A DNA stretch of 64,000 nt, taken from positions 1 to 64,000 of the forward strand of contig NZ_POQT01000002.1 of the NCBI RefSeq assembly GCF_002938435.1, given 5' to 3'. Positions within the stretch are counted from its first letter, which is position 1. Every line of letters begins with the position of its first letter. Made by a program: the position numbers and the translations under genes. Shown here in pieces: positions 1-8,143 of this stretch. The notes below the pieces were generated by a model. The model had not been told where the DNA came from, did not search any database, and worked only from the letters and a program-made list of their open reading frames with translations. This DNA comes from Blastococcus saxobsidens (GTDB lineage Bacteria; Actinomycetota; Actinomycetes; Mycobacteriales; Geodermatophilaceae).

Positions 1-102
1 CACCGGGCACGGGCGGCAGCCCCGGCTGGGCACCGGGCACGGGCGGCAGCCCCGGCGGGGAAGCCGGGCCGGCACCCGGAACGGGCGGGAGCCCGGGCTG
101 GG
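1..102. repeat. 30-bp in-frame tandem minisatellite
   Basis: Positions 1-30 and 31-60 are copies of the same 30-bp unit differing at one base, and 73-102 is a degenerate third copy. Read on the minus strand each unit encodes a decapeptide of the type AQPGLPPVPG. The unit is a multiple of three, so copy-number change would keep the frame. The array may continue to the left of the window. Confidence 0.8.
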
Positions 103-457
103 CGCTCGGCGGAGCGGTCGAGGGACGTGCCGCCCCGGGCACCGGGGGCAGCCCGGCCCGCACGGCGAGGCCGTCGTCGCCGCGTGGCGGGGTGGTGCGC
201 GACGGCCCTGTGCGCGCAGCGGTGCGCCGGGCAAGGGCCTCCCGCTCCGAGAGCTGCCGCTCATGGGCCCCTGGTTCCGGGGCCGGCTCCGCGGTCCGGC
301 GGGCGGCCCGCCGACGGCCGACCCCCTCGCCCTGGCGGGCCAGCAGCTGCTCGACGGTCACCGGCTCGGCGGCGCCTCCCCTGGCGGAGTGTCCGCGCCG
401 GGTGCGCGCGGGGAGGCCGCGAGCGTCCCCACCGTCCCGCGTCGGCTGATCCCCCAC
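1..457 (-). CDS. Proline-rich decapeptide-repeat protein, C-terminus off the left edge
   Basis: An open reading frame on the minus strand runs without a stop from a GTG at 457 (AGAAGG about 11 nt upstream) to the left edge, at least 152 codons. The N-terminal part is Arg- and Ala-rich and contains the stretch VTVEQLLARQGEGVGRRRAARR. From about residue 105 the protein repeats a Pro/Gly-rich decapeptide of the type AQPGLPPVPG, with spaced variants. Third codon positions are almost all G or C, as in real genes of this genome. An N-terminal VxVxxLLxR element followed by an Arg cluster is familiar from cytoplasmic N-termini of actinobacterial membrane or envelope proteins, so a membrane protein with a proline-rich linker is one possibility, but no membrane segment is visible here. 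It is divergent from the gene at 562. Function unknown; the rest of the gene lies outside the window. Confidence 0.55.
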   Translation of the reverse strand, partial: MGDQPTRDGGDARGLPARTRRGHSARGGAAEPVTVEQLLARQGEGVGRRRAARRTAEPAPEPGAHERQLSEREALARRTAARTGPSRTTPPRGDDGLAVRAGLPPVPGAARPSTAPPSAQPGLPPVPGAGPASPPGLPPVPGAQPGLPPVPG

Positions 458-561
458 AGGTGTCGACACCTTCTCGTCGTCCGCACGTACGTGTCCCGTC
501 GACCCACGATACGGACAATCGGCCACGGGCCACGCCGACGCGCGGCAGCCCGGTGGACCCG

Positions 562-1581
562 ATGGGAGCAACCGAATGGTGGCCGATCGGCGCGGTGCGT
601 AGCGTCGGCCGGGTGCGCCTGCCCTCCGTACCCGGCCCGGCCGACGTCCTCGCGCTGGTGGGAGGCGTCCGGGAGGGGATGACCGACGCGCTCGCACTGG
701 TCCCCCGGGCCGCCGCCGTCCTCGGCCGGGTGGAGGAGCTCCTCGACCGCGTGTCGGGCGTGGTCGGCCGGGTGGACTCGCTCGTCGACCGTGCCGACGA
801 CGCCATCGAACGGGTCGGCCGGACCCGGCAGAAGGCCGACGACGCCATCGAACGGGTCGGCCAGACCCAGCAGAAGGCCGACGACGCCATCGAACGGGTC
901 AGCCAGACCCAGCAGAAGGCCGACGACGCCATCGAACGGGTCAGCCAGACCCAGCAGAAGGCCGACGACGCCATCGAACGGGTCAGCCAGACCCAGCAGA
1001 AGGCCGACGACGCCATCGAACGGGTCAGCCAGACCCAGCAGAAGGCCGACGACGCCATCGAACGGGTCAGCCAGACCCAGCAGAAGGCCGACGACGCCAT
1101 CGAACGGGTCAGCCAGACCCAGCAGAAGGCCGACGACGCCATCGAACGGGTCAGCCAGACCCAGCAGAAGGCCGACGACGCCATCGAACGGGTCGGGGAC
1201 ACGACTGGCGCAGCCGACGCGCTGCTGGGCCGCGCCGACGGGCTGGTCGGCCGGGTGGAGCCGCTGCTGGCCGACTACGAGCCGGCGCTGACCGCCATGG
1301 CTCCGGGGGTCCGGCGGCTGGCGGCGTCGTTCGACCCCGGCGAGGTCGATGCGCTCATCACCCTGATCGACCGGTTACCGCGGCTGCTGACGCACCTCGA
1401 CGAGGACATCCTGCCGGTGCTGGAGACGCTGGCGACCGTCGGCACCGACGTGCACGACCTCGTGGACACCGTGCAGGACATGCGTCAGATCGTGAAGGGC
1501 TTCCCGGGGTCCCGCCTGTTCCGGCGGCGGGGCGCCGAGGAGATCGCCGAGGACGAGGCGCGGGAGAACGCCGGCTCGTGA
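562..1581 (+). CDS. Helical 14-residue-repeat protein, function unknown
   Basis: A 339-aa protein if started at ATG 562, which has GGTGGA just upstream. The frame is open further left, but that part overlaps the divergent gene at 1-457 and reads as a high-Arg/Pro shadow. Residues 1-75 contain Val/Leu-rich amphipathic helices (LLDRVSGVVGRVDSLVDR). Residues 78-211 are nine perfect or near-perfect copies of ADDAIERVSQTQQK (the first two are variants) plus a partial tenth. The remainder is more helix, ending in a charged tail. No signal peptide or membrane segment is visible. The 14-residue period equals two heptads with Ala/Ile/Val spacing, so a long coiled coil or an amphipathic surface-binding helix is expected. 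Such proteins are common in actinobacteria without assigned function. I do not assign one. Confidence 0.75.
   Translation: MGATEWWPIGAVRSVGRVRLPSVPGPADVLALVGGVREGMTDALALVPRAAAVLGRVEELLDRVSGVVGRVDSLVDRADDAIERVGRTRQKADDAIERVGQTQQKADDAIERVSQTQQKADDAIERVSQTQQKADDAIERVSQTQQKADDAIERVSQTQQKADDAIERVSQTQQKADDAIERVSQTQQKADDAIERVSQTQQKADDAIERVGDTTGAADALLGRADGLVGRVEPLLADYEPALTAMAPGVRRLAASFDPGEVDALITLIDRLPRLLTHLDEDILPVLETLATVGTDVHDLVDTVQDMRQIVKGFPGSRLFRRRGAEEIAEDEARENAGS
793..1194 (+). repeat. 42-bp tandem minisatellite inside a coding region
   Basis: Nine full 42-bp units (793-1170) and a partial tenth (1171-1194) encode ADDAIERV(S/G)QTQQK. Units 3 to 9 encode identical peptides; unit 1 (GRTRQK) and unit 2 (GQTQQK) are variants, and the tenth departs after ADDAIERV. 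Identity at the DNA level between the central units points to recent slippage or recombination. Length change stays in frame. Confidence 0.95.
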
Positions 1582-1658
1582 GCCGGCGCCCTCCCGTCCC
1601 GGCCCCGTCCAGAGGCTCGCCCCCGAGCGTGCGAGGGGGTGAGGAGGACGGGGTCCTC

Positions 1659-2087
1659 TTACTCGGTCGGGTAGCCCAGCGCGCGGACGACGTCACCGAT
1701 CCGCTCGAACGTCTCGCCCTCCGGCAGCCGCCGCAGCTCGGCCACCACGGCGTCGGGCGCCCGGTGGTCCAGCGCTGCCTCGACCAGGTCGGGGCCGGTG
1801 CTCGGGAAGTCGGCGCGGTCCAGCCAGCGGGCCAGCTCGGCGCGCACGGCGACGGCGTCCTCGGTCATGCCGACGGGGACGCCACCGATGAGCGTCCCGG
1901 CCGGGTCGGCGTCGATGTCCGGCTCGCCCTCGGCGACCGGCTCCACCTCGCGCCACTCGTGCGACCGCGTGGCCCGCTCGGCCTTGAGCATGCCCTGCAC
2001 CTCATGCTCGAGCTCCTCGTCGAGGCGCGGGTTGTGCTTGGTGCTGCGCGAGGACGCTCCGGCGAAGTCGTCCGCTGACTCGGTCAC
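1659..2087 (-). CDS. DUF2795 domain protein
   Basis: A 142-aa acidic protein that starts at GTG 2087 behind AGGGAGA. The C-terminal half (about residues 78-140) has the DUF2795 pattern: an RAELARWLDRADFPSTGPDL segment, then alpha-helical sequence ending in LRRLPEGETFERIGDVVRALG. The family is small, mostly actinobacterial, and has no established biochemical role; members often sit among stress-response genes. The DUF2945 gene lies 44 nt upstream on the same strand, so the two may be co-transcribed. No membrane segment or signal peptide is visible. Confidence 0.8.
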   Translation of the reverse strand: MTESADDFAGASSRSTKHNPRLDEELEHEVQGMLKAERATRSHEWREVEPVAEGEPDIDADPAGTLIGGVPVGMTEDAVAVRAELARWLDRADFPSTGPDLVEAALDHRAPDAVVAELRRLPEGETFERIGDVVRALGYPTE

Positions 2088-2131
2088 GGTGTCTCCCTGT
2101 GTGTCTGGCCCGGGACCCCGGGCACGGTGGA

Positions 2132-2341
2132 TCAGTCCTCGTGCAGGGCGTCGGGCTTGTGCACGGCGGTCCGGCCGCTCTTGTCGCTGCGGACCTCGTA
2201 CTGCGGGTCGTCCTTGCTCGCCCGCACGGTGCGCCCGGAAGCCTCGGTGTCGGACGTGATCTTCCGTTCCACCGTGCCCTCGGCCTTGGAGCCGTGGCTG
2301 TTCCAGGTGACGTGGTCACCCTTCTTCAGGTCGTCGGCCAT
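2132..2341 (-). CDS. DUF2945 (HVA1-like) small protein
   Basis: A 69-aa protein starting at ATG 2341, behind a GGGGGAGAGG Shine-Dalgarno; an upstream in-frame extension lacks such a site. The sequence KKGDHVTWNSHGSKAEG, the segment RTVRASKDDPQYEVRSDKSG and the ending AVHKPDAL match the DUF2945/HVA1 family along its whole length. The family is a short beta-rich (SH3-like) hypervariable-region protein of unknown function, frequent in bacteria that face desiccation and oxidative stress. It precedes the DUF2795 gene on the same strand. Confidence 0.9.
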   Translation of the reverse strand: MADDLKKGDHVTWNSHGSKAEGTVERKITSDTEASGRTVRASKDDPQYEVRSDKSGRTAVHKPDALHED

Positions 2342-2445
2342 GCCTCTCCCCCACTCGTGGACGATGCTGCTCGTGCCCTGCCCCCGGCGGGCCGCGGGCA
2401 CACATCCACGTGCCGGGACCGACGGCACACCTACGCTGGAGCGAC

Positions 2446-3237
2446 GTGACCTCTCCTGACGGCGCCGTCTTCACCGACGGCCTGCGACCGGCCGACGTCC
2501 TCACCGTCGTCGCGGTCACCGACGTGACCCCCTCGGTGCGCCGGGTGACCCTCTCCGGCGAGCCCACCGCCGTCGCCGCGGCCGGGCCGACGGTGAACCT
2601 GCTGGTGCCACGGGTGGAGGACCCCGACCCGGAGTGGCCGCACATCCAGCGGGACGGGCGGATCGTCTGGCCGCAGGGCAGCCACGGCGTCGCCCTGCGC
2701 AGCTACACCGCCCGCCGGCAGGACCCCGCCGCGGGGGAGGTGGACATCGACTTCGTGCTGCACGGCGACGGCCCGGCCGCGGCGTGGGCCGCCGCCGCGC
2801 GGCCGGGTGCGCGTCTCGCCGTCGCCGGGGCGGCGTCGCTGGCGGAACGACCGGCCCGGTGGATGCTGCTGGCCGGTGACGAGACGGCGCTGCCGGCGAT
2901 CAGCCGGCTCCTCGCGGCCGCGGCGCCGGAGACCGTCGGTGTCGCCTTCCTGGAGGTGGCCGGGCCGGAGGAGGAGCAGCAGCTGGCGGCTCCCGCGGGG
3001 ATCGAGCTGCACTGGCTGCACCGCGGCCCCACCGCGCCGGGCCACAGCACGCTGCTGGTGGACGCCGTCGCCGCGCTGGACCGGCCGCAGGGTGACGACC
3101 TCTTCGCCTGGGTCGGGGCGGAGTCGGCCACCGTGCGGGCGATCCGGGCCGACCTGCGCGCGCGCTGGGGCCTGGGGCGGGCGCAGCACCACGCCATCGG
3201 CTACTGGCGACTCGGGCGGGCGATGGGCGGCTCATGA
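2446..3237 (+). CDS. Siderophore-interacting protein (FAD-dependent ferric reductase family)
   Basis: A 263-aa cytoplasmic flavoprotein of the SIP/ViuB family. These enzymes reduce ferric siderophores to release iron, using NAD(P)H or ferredoxin. The FAD-binding RxYTxR motif is present as RSYTAR near residue 85, and the SIP C-terminal domain follows (WMLLAGDETALPAISRLL, later FAWVGAESATVRAIR, then GYWRLGRA). The start is taken at GTG 2446 with CTGGAG seven bases upstream; the frame is open 12 codons further. The gene stands alone: no siderophore uptake or biosynthesis genes are visible nearby. It ends just before the two-component pair, whose upstream open frame overlaps it but is not needed. 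Confidence 0.9.
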   Translation: MTSPDGAVFTDGLRPADVLTVVAVTDVTPSVRRVTLSGEPTAVAAAGPTVNLLVPRVEDPDPEWPHIQRDGRIVWPQGSHGVALRSYTARRQDPAAGEVDIDFVLHGDGPAAAWAAAARPGARLAVAGAASLAERPARWMLLAGDETALPAISRLLAAAAPETVGVAFLEVAGPEEEQQLAAPAGIELHWLHRGPTAPGHSTLLVDAVAALDRPQGDDLFAWVGAESATVRAIRADLRARWGLGRAQHHAIGYWRLGRAMGGS

Positions 3238-3389
3238 CTCCCGACCCCGCTTCCACACGTCCCGCGGGAGTGGGTGGCGCGAGCGGCGGGGCTCCCAGAC
3301 CATTCACAGGTAGCGTCCAGGGCCGGCGCAGCCGGGCGCCCGATCCTCGGGCCATGACGACCGCACCCGCGCACGCGACCGGAGGAGCC

Positions 3390-4118
3390 GTGTCAGGCAA
3401 CCAGCCCACGGGGGGCAGCACGCCCGAGGCCCGCCTGCTCGTGGTGGACGACGAGCCCAACATCCGCGAGCTGCTGTCGGCCAGCCTCCGGTACGCCGGC
3501 TTCGAGGTCGCCACGGCCGCCGACGGTCAGCAGGCGCTGTCCATGGCCGCGTCGTTCCGGCCCGACCTGCTGGTGCTCGACGTGATGATGCCCGGCCTGG
3601 ACGGGTTCGCCGTCGTCCGGCGGCTGCGGGAGTCCGGCCGGCACACCCCCGTGCTGTTCCTCACCGCCCGCGACGCGGCGGAGGACAAGGTCTCCGGGCT
3701 GACCCTGGGCGGGGACGACTACGTCACCAAGCCGTTCAGCCTCGACGAGGTGGTCGCCCGCATCCGGGCCGTGCTGCGCCGGACCGCGGGCATGCAACGC
3801 GCCGCCGACGCCCCCCGGCTGACCTTCGCCGACATCGAACTCGACGAGGAGACCCACGAGGTCATCAAGGCCGGCGAGGTGATCGGCCTGTCGCCGACGG
3901 AGTTCAAGCTGCTGCGCTACCTCATGGCCAACGCCGGCCGGGTGCTGTCGAAGGCGCAGATCCTCGACCATGTCTGGAACTACGACTTCAACGGCGAGGC
4001 CAACGTCGTCGAGTCCTACATCTCCTACCTGCGCCGCAAGATCGACACGACCGAGCCCCGCCTGCTGCAGACCATCCGCGGCGTCGGCTACACGCTCCGG
4101 CTGCCCCGCGGGACATGA
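3390..4118 (+). CDS. OmpR/PhoB-family response regulator (mycobacterial PhoP-like)
   Basis: A 242-aa DNA-binding response regulator. The receiver domain starts at residue 15 (ARLLVVDDEPN); the phosphoacceptor is Asp64 in LLVLDVMMPG and the conserved Lys lies in DDYVTKPF. The C-terminal winged helix spans about residues 145-240 (LSPTEFKLLRYLMANAGRVL, later VVESYISYLRRKID and RGVGYTLR). GTG 3390 is chosen because GGAGGAG lies immediately upstream; ATG 3354 and an open frame to 3234 exist but lack this. From memory the sequence follows M. tuberculosis PhoP closely, including the N-terminal TPEAR and the IELDEETHEV block. The histidine kinase gene overlaps its stop by 4 nt, giving a translationally coupled pair. 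Target genes cannot be read from the sequence. Confidence 0.93.
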   Translation: MSGNQPTGGSTPEARLLVVDDEPNIRELLSASLRYAGFEVATAADGQQALSMAASFRPDLLVLDVMMPGLDGFAVVRRLRESGRHTPVLFLTARDAAEDKVSGLTLGGDDYVTKPFSLDEVVARIRAVLRRTAGMQRAADAPRLTFADIELDEETHEVIKAGEVIGLSPTEFKLLRYLMANAGRVLSKAQILDHVWNYDFNGEANVVESYISYLRRKIDTTEPRLLQTIRGVGYTLRLPRGT

Positions 4119-5671
4119 CCACCGCACCTCCCGGCTCCCGGCGCGCGCGGGTCCCCCTGCGGGTCACGCTCGTCGCCCTGCTCGTCGCCCTCGTCCCCCT
4201 CGCCCTGCTGGCGACGGGCGTTGCGGCGACGTCGCTGCTGCGCTCGTTCCTGACCGAGCAGCAGGACAGCCAGCTGCGCGCCACGGCCGACTCGCTGTCC
4301 AAGCAGCGGCTGGCGCTGCTGCACCAGTGCACCGTGGGCGGGCCGGCCTACCCGGCGACCGACTACATCGCCTGCCTGCCGCCGGACGGCTCGCAGCTGG
4401 TCGTGCTGGCCGGACCGGTCGGCGACGAGGCGGAGCGCCCCGACCTCGACCGGGTGGCCGACCGGATCGCCGACGGCGGCCTCGGTGGCGGCCCGGGGGG
4501 CCCGGGACCGGGGGACGACGAGGACGGCGCAGCCGACGAACCGCCGGCGCCGCGCATGTTCACCGTGCCCGCGGAGAACCACGGCACGTCCTGGCGGGTG
4601 GCGGCCGTCGAGCTGCCCGACGGGTACACGGCCCTGCTCGCCCGCGACCTGCGCGGCGACGAGCGGGTGATGGGACGCCTGGTGGCGATCCAGGTCGTCG
4701 TCGGGTTCATCGTGCTGGCCCTGCTCGGCGTGGCCGGCTACGCGCTCGTGCGCAACAGCCTGCGCCCGCTGGCCGAGGTGGAGCACACCGCCCGGGCGAT
4801 CGCCGCCGGTGACCTCTCCCGGCGGGTGCCCGAGGGCGACGAGCGGACCGAGGTCGGCCGGCTGTCGGCCGCGCTCAACGGGATGCTCGCCCGCATCGAG
4901 AGCGCCTTCCGCGCCCAGCAGTCATCCGAGGAGCAGGCCCGCGGGTCCGAGCAGCGGATGCGGCGGTTCGTCGCCGACGCCAGCCACGAGCTGCGCACCC
5001 CGCTGACCTCGATCCGCGGGTTCGCCGAGCTGTACCGCCAGGGAGCCGTGCGGTCGGAGGAGGACGTCGCCCGGCTGATGCAGCGGATCGAGGCGGAGGG
5101 CGGCCGGATGGGGCTGCTCGTGGAGGACCTGCTGCTGCTGGCCCGCATGGACCAGCAGCGCCCGCTGTCCATGGCACCGGTCGATCTGGCCGCGGTGGCC
5201 GGTGACGCCGTCCACGACGCCCGCGCCGTCCAGCCCGACCGGCCGATCAGCCTGCACCTGGACGAGTCCCTCACCGAGGTCCCCGTGGTGCTCGGCGACG
5301 AGAGCCGGCTGCGCCAGGTGGTGGGCAACCTGGTGACCAACGCCCTGACCCACACCCCGCCGGGCACCCGCGTCCTGGTCTCGGTGTCCGCGGCACCCGA
5401 CGACCCCGGCGTCCTGCTGCTGCGGGTCGCCGACGAGGGGCCTGGCATGGCGCCGGCGGACGCCGAGCGGGCGTTCGAGCGGTTCTACCGGGCGGACGCC
5501 TCCCGCACCCGGGCCGCCGGTGGCACGGGCCTGGGGTTGTCGATCGTCAGCTCGCTCGCCGCCGCGCACGGTGGCTCGGCGTCGCTGGAGACGGCTCCGG
5601 GGGCCGGGCTCGCCGTCACCGTCCGCCTCCCCCGTCGCGGGCCGGCCGGGGGTCCCGCGCCGCCGTCCTGA
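4115..5671 (+). CDS. Sensor histidine kinase (PhoR-like partner)
   Basis: A 518-aa membrane histidine kinase. It has TM helix 1 at about residues 12-38, an extracytoplasmic sensor of about 150 residues with an Asp/Gly-rich insert (GGGPGGPGPGDDEDGAADE), TM helix 2 at about 188-212, then HAMP. The HisKA domain carries the phosphorylated His near residue 291 (DASHELRTPLTSIRGFAELY), and the HATPase_c domain has N, G1 and G2 boxes (LVTNALTHTP, VADEGPGM, GGTGLGLSIV). The ATG overlaps the regulator's stop as ATGA. The order regulator-kinase and the sequence of the kinase core resemble mycobacterial PhoPR. The Cys pair in the sensor domain (HQCTVGG and IACLPP) could form a disulfide; that is inference. 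Confidence 0.92.
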   Translation: MTTAPPGSRRARVPLRVTLVALLVALVPLALLATGVAATSLLRSFLTEQQDSQLRATADSLSKQRLALLHQCTVGGPAYPATDYIACLPPDGSQLVVLAGPVGDEAERPDLDRVADRIADGGLGGGPGGPGPGDDEDGAADEPPAPRMFTVPAENHGTSWRVAAVELPDGYTALLARDLRGDERVMGRLVAIQVVVGFIVLALLGVAGYALVRNSLRPLAEVEHTARAIAAGDLSRRVPEGDERTEVGRLSAALNGMLARIESAFRAQQSSEEQARGSEQRMRRFVADASHELRTPLTSIRGFAELYRQGAVRSEEDVARLMQRIEAEGGRMGLLVEDLLLLARMDQQRPLSMAPVDLAAVAGDAVHDARAVQPDRPISLHLDESLTEVPVVLGDESRLRQVVGNLVTNALTHTPPGTRVLVSVSAAPDDPGVLLLRVADEGPGMAPADAERAFERFYRADASRTRAAGGTGLGLSIVSSLAAAHGGSASLETAPGAGLAVTVRLPRRGPAGGPAPPS

Positions 5672-5693
5672 ACGGGCTTGCGACGATCTGCCG

Positions 5694-6416
5694 GTGACGA
5701 CGACCGACGATCCCCGGGACACCGGCGCCCCCTACGACGCCGAGCTGATGGCGGCGTCCACGGATCTGGGTGCCGCGCTGCGGGAGCTGATCGAGGCCTC
5801 GGTGGTCAGCACGGTGCCGGCGGAGGAGATCGCTGCCGCCGCCGACCTGGTGCGCCGGGCCACCGCCCGCGTCGGGGAGTCCCGGCGGGCCGCCGCCCAG
5901 CTGCCCGCCCTGGACGACCCCTCCGTGGGCCGCCGCGTGTTCAACCCGGTGGTCGGCATCGGCAACGCGATCGCCCCGCCGCTGCTGGTGCGGCGCGAGG
6001 AGGGTGGCGTCGTCGCCGAGATCACCCTCGGGGTCGCCTACGAGGGTCCGCCCAGCTACGTGCACGGCGGCATGAGCGCGCTGTTCATGGACCAGCTGCT
6101 CGGCAGCGCGGCCGGCGCGGCAGGCCTGTGGGGCATGACCGCCCACCTCGAGCTGGACTACCGCGGGCCGCTGCCGCTGCAGACGCCGCTGGTGCTGCGG
6201 GCGTGGGTGGACAGCAACGAGGGGCGCAAGTCGGTCATCGCCGGCACCATCGCGCTCGCCGCCGAGCCGGACCGCCCGCTGGTGGAGGCGCGGGGCATCT
6301 TCGTCATGCCGCGGCCGGAGAAGGTGCAGGCCTACTTCGGGGCGATCACCGACGCCGCCGGCAAGCACACCCCGCCGCGCCGGCCGGGCGACGCCACGTC
6401 GGTGCAGTGGAGCTGA
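5694..6416 (+). CDS. PaaI-type hotdog-fold thioesterase
   Basis: A 240-aa protein with a hotdog thioesterase core from about residue 90 onward. The active-site segment reads YEGPPSYVHGGMSALFMDQL, with HGG at about 123-125, and is followed by the typical beta strand TAHLELDYRGPLPLQTPLVL. The family hydrolyses acyl-CoA thioesters in the cytoplasm; the substrate is not predictable here. GTG 5694 is chosen because the longer open frame upstream reads through the end of the kinase gene. Its last 10 nt overlap the start of cysQ, so the two may be translated together, although a metabolic link is not obvious. Confidence 0.85.
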   Translation: MTTTDDPRDTGAPYDAELMAASTDLGAALRELIEASVVSTVPAEEIAAAADLVRRATARVGESRRAAAQLPALDDPSVGRRVFNPVVGIGNAIAPPLLVRREEGGVVAEITLGVAYEGPPSYVHGGMSALFMDQLLGSAAGAAGLWGMTAHLELDYRGPLPLQTPLVLRAWVDSNEGRKSVIAGTIALAAEPDRPLVEARGIFVMPRPEKVQAYFGAITDAAGKHTPPRRPGDATSVQWS

Positions 6417-7150
6417 GCTCCGACGTCGCCGTCGCCGCCCGCGCGGCACGGGCGGCAGCCGAGGCGCTGCTCCCGTTGCGGGCGACCGGGCGGACCGGCC
6501 GCGAACTCGGCGACGCCGGGGATGCGGCGGGCCAGCGCGCGATCGCCGGCGTGCTCGCCGCCGAGCGCCCCGACGACGTCGTGTTCAGCGAGGAGGCCGT
6601 CGACGACCCCCGGCGGCTCACCGCCGAGCGGGTGTGGATCGTCGACCCCCTCGACGGCACCCGCGAGTACTCCGATCCCGCCCGCGACGACTGGGCGGTG
6701 CACGTGGCGCTCTGGTCCGCCGGGGACCTGGTCGCGGCCGCCGTCGCGCTGCCCGCGCTCGGCGAGGTGCACGTCACCGACCCCGCGCCGGTGCCGACGG
6801 CCCGCCCGGACGGACCGGTCCGGATCGCCGTCAGCCGCACCCGCCCGCCCGCCGAGGCGCGGGCGGTGGCCTCGGCTCTGGACGGCGAGCTGGTGCCCCT
6901 GGGCTCGGCCGGGTACAAGACGCTGGCCGTCGTCCGCGGGGAGGTGGACGCCTACGTGCACTCCGGCGGCATGTACCAGTGGGACTCCGCCGCACCGGTC
7001 GCGATCGCCCACGCGGCCGGTCTGGTGACCCGCCGGCTGGACGGCTCCCCACTGGTCTACAACGCCGCCGATCCGTACCTGCCCGACCTGGTCGTGGCCC
7101 GCCCCGAGCTGGCCGACCGGGTGCTGGCTGCGGTGCGCGCGGGGCGATAG
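6407..7150 (+). CDS. cysQ: 3'(2'),5'-bisphosphate nucleotidase CysQ
   Basis: A 247-aa inositol-monophosphatase-fold enzyme. It removes the 3' phosphate from PAP (and PAPS), the by-product of sulfate reduction and sulfotransfer. Metal-binding motifs are visible: FSEEAVDD near residue 63, the hallmark WIVDPLDGTREY near residue 80, and the late motif GGMYQWDSAAPVAIA, where WDSAAP provides the last metal ligand. The start GTG 6407 overlaps the thioesterase stop. cysD and cysN follow, so the run forms a sulfate-activation locus. No cysC or cysH is in the window. Confidence 0.92.
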   Translation: MELSSDVAVAARAARAAAEALLPLRATGRTGRELGDAGDAAGQRAIAGVLAAERPDDVVFSEEAVDDPRRLTAERVWIVDPLDGTREYSDPARDDWAVHVALWSAGDLVAAAVALPALGEVHVTDPAPVPTARPDGPVRIAVSRTRPPAEARAVASALDGELVPLGSAGYKTLAVVRGEVDAYVHSGGMYQWDSAAPVAIAHAAGLVTRRLDGSPLVYNAADPYLPDLVVARPELADRVLAAVRAGR

Positions 7151-7181
7151 CGGACACTGGAGGGGAATCCGCACCAGGTCG

Positions 7182-7209
7182 ATCGGGTTGCGCCAGACGC
7201 CGACCCGAT
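7182..7209. promoter_or_regulatory. Inverted repeat in the cysD leader
   Basis: ATCGGGT (7182-7188) and ACCCGAT (7203-7209) form a 7-bp inverted repeat 25 nt before the cysD GTG. It could be an operator or a leader hairpin controlling the sulfate-activation genes. No known riboswitch fold was recognised. Confidence 0.3.
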
Positions 7210-7234
7210 ACCCCGAGTCTTGGAGCATGCCCGC

Positions 7235-8143
7235 GTGACGACCCCCGACTACCGGCTCAGCCAGCTGGAGACGCTGGAGGCCGAGTCCATCCACGTCATC
7301 CGCGAGGTGGTCGCGGAGCTCGAGCGGCCGGTGCTGCTCTTCTCCGGCGGCAAGGACTCCATCGTGATGCTGGAGCTGGCCCGCAAAGCCTTCGCCCCGG
7401 CCCGCATCCCGTTCCCGGTGATGCACGTGGACACGGGCCTGAACTTCCCCGAGGTGCTGGAGTTCCGCGACAAGCGGGTCGCCGAGCTGGGCGTGCAGCT
7501 GGTCGTGGCCTCGGTGCCCGACGCGATCGCCCGCGGCACGGTGAAGGAGGAGCCCAACGGCTCCCGCAACCGCATCCAGACGCCAGTGCTGCTCGACGCG
7601 GTGGAGGAGCACGGCTTCACCGCGCTCTTCGGCGGCGCCCGGCGGGACGAGGACAAGGCCCGGGCCAAGGAGCGGGTGTTCTCCTTCCGCGACGAGTTCG
7701 GCCAGTGGGACCCGAAGAACCAGCGCCCCGAGATCTGGGACCTCTACAACGGCCGGATCCACCTCGGTGAGTCCATCCGCGTGTTCCCGCTGTCCAACTG
7801 GACCGAGCTCGACATCTGGCAGTACATCGCCCGCGAGCAGATCGCCATCCCCTCGCTGTACCTGGCGCAGGAGCGCGCCGTCGTCGAGCGGCAGGGGATG
7901 CTCTACGCGGTCAACGAGTTCATCACCCCCCGCGAGGGCGAGCAGGTGCGCCGGGAGTGGGTCCGCTACCGCACCGTCGGCGACGCCAACCTGACCGCCG
8001 CGGTGGCCTCCCGGGCCACGGACGTCGAAGAGGTCATCGCCGAGATCGCGGTGACCCGGATGACCGAGCGCGGCGCCACCCGCGGCGACGACAAGGTCAG
8101 CGACGCCGCCATGGAGGACCGGAAGAAGGAGGGCTACTTCTGA
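7235..8143 (+). CDS. cysD: Sulfate adenylyltransferase subunit 2, CysD
   Basis: A 302-aa catalytic subunit of ATP sulfurylase, which makes APS from sulfate and ATP together with the GTPase CysN. The PP-loop LLFSGGKDSIVML starts near residue 33; the family blocks MHVDTGLNFPEVLEFRD, FGGARRDEDKARAKER and FPLSNWTELDIWQYI are intact and the ending MEDRKKEGYF is canonical. GTG 7235 is chosen with TTGGAG at 7220-7225; an in-frame TTG at 7220 is the alternative. It is separated from cysN by 280 nt, which is unusual for this pair and is filled by a small gene on the opposite strand. Confidence 0.96.
   Translation: MTTPDYRLSQLETLEAESIHVIREVVAELERPVLLFSGGKDSIVMLELARKAFAPARIPFPVMHVDTGLNFPEVLEFRDKRVAELGVQLVVASVPDAIARGTVKEEPNGSRNRIQTPVLLDAVEEHGFTALFGGARRDEDKARAKERVFSFRDEFGQWDPKNQRPEIWDLYNGRIHLGESIRVFPLSNWTELDIWQYIAREQIAIPSLYLAQERAVVERQGMLYAVNEFITPREGEQVRREWVRYRTVGDANLTAAVASRATDVEEVIAEIAVTRMTERGATRGDDKVSDAAMEDRKKEGYF

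Noticed and set aside
1-102. Possible CRISPR-like repeats
   Set aside because: The repeats are directly adjacent without unique spacers and code for a decapeptide, so it is a coding minisatellite. No CRISPR array was seen anywhere in the window.
127-561. N-terminal 145-codon extension of the helical repeat protein
   Set aside because: It overlaps the divergent minus-strand gene, is Arg/Pro-rich and has no ribosome site; ATG 562 has one.
7151-7234. Possible SAM or other sulfur riboswitch before cysD
   Set aside because: Only 84 nt, and no conserved riboswitch core was recognised; only a short inverted repeat is reported.
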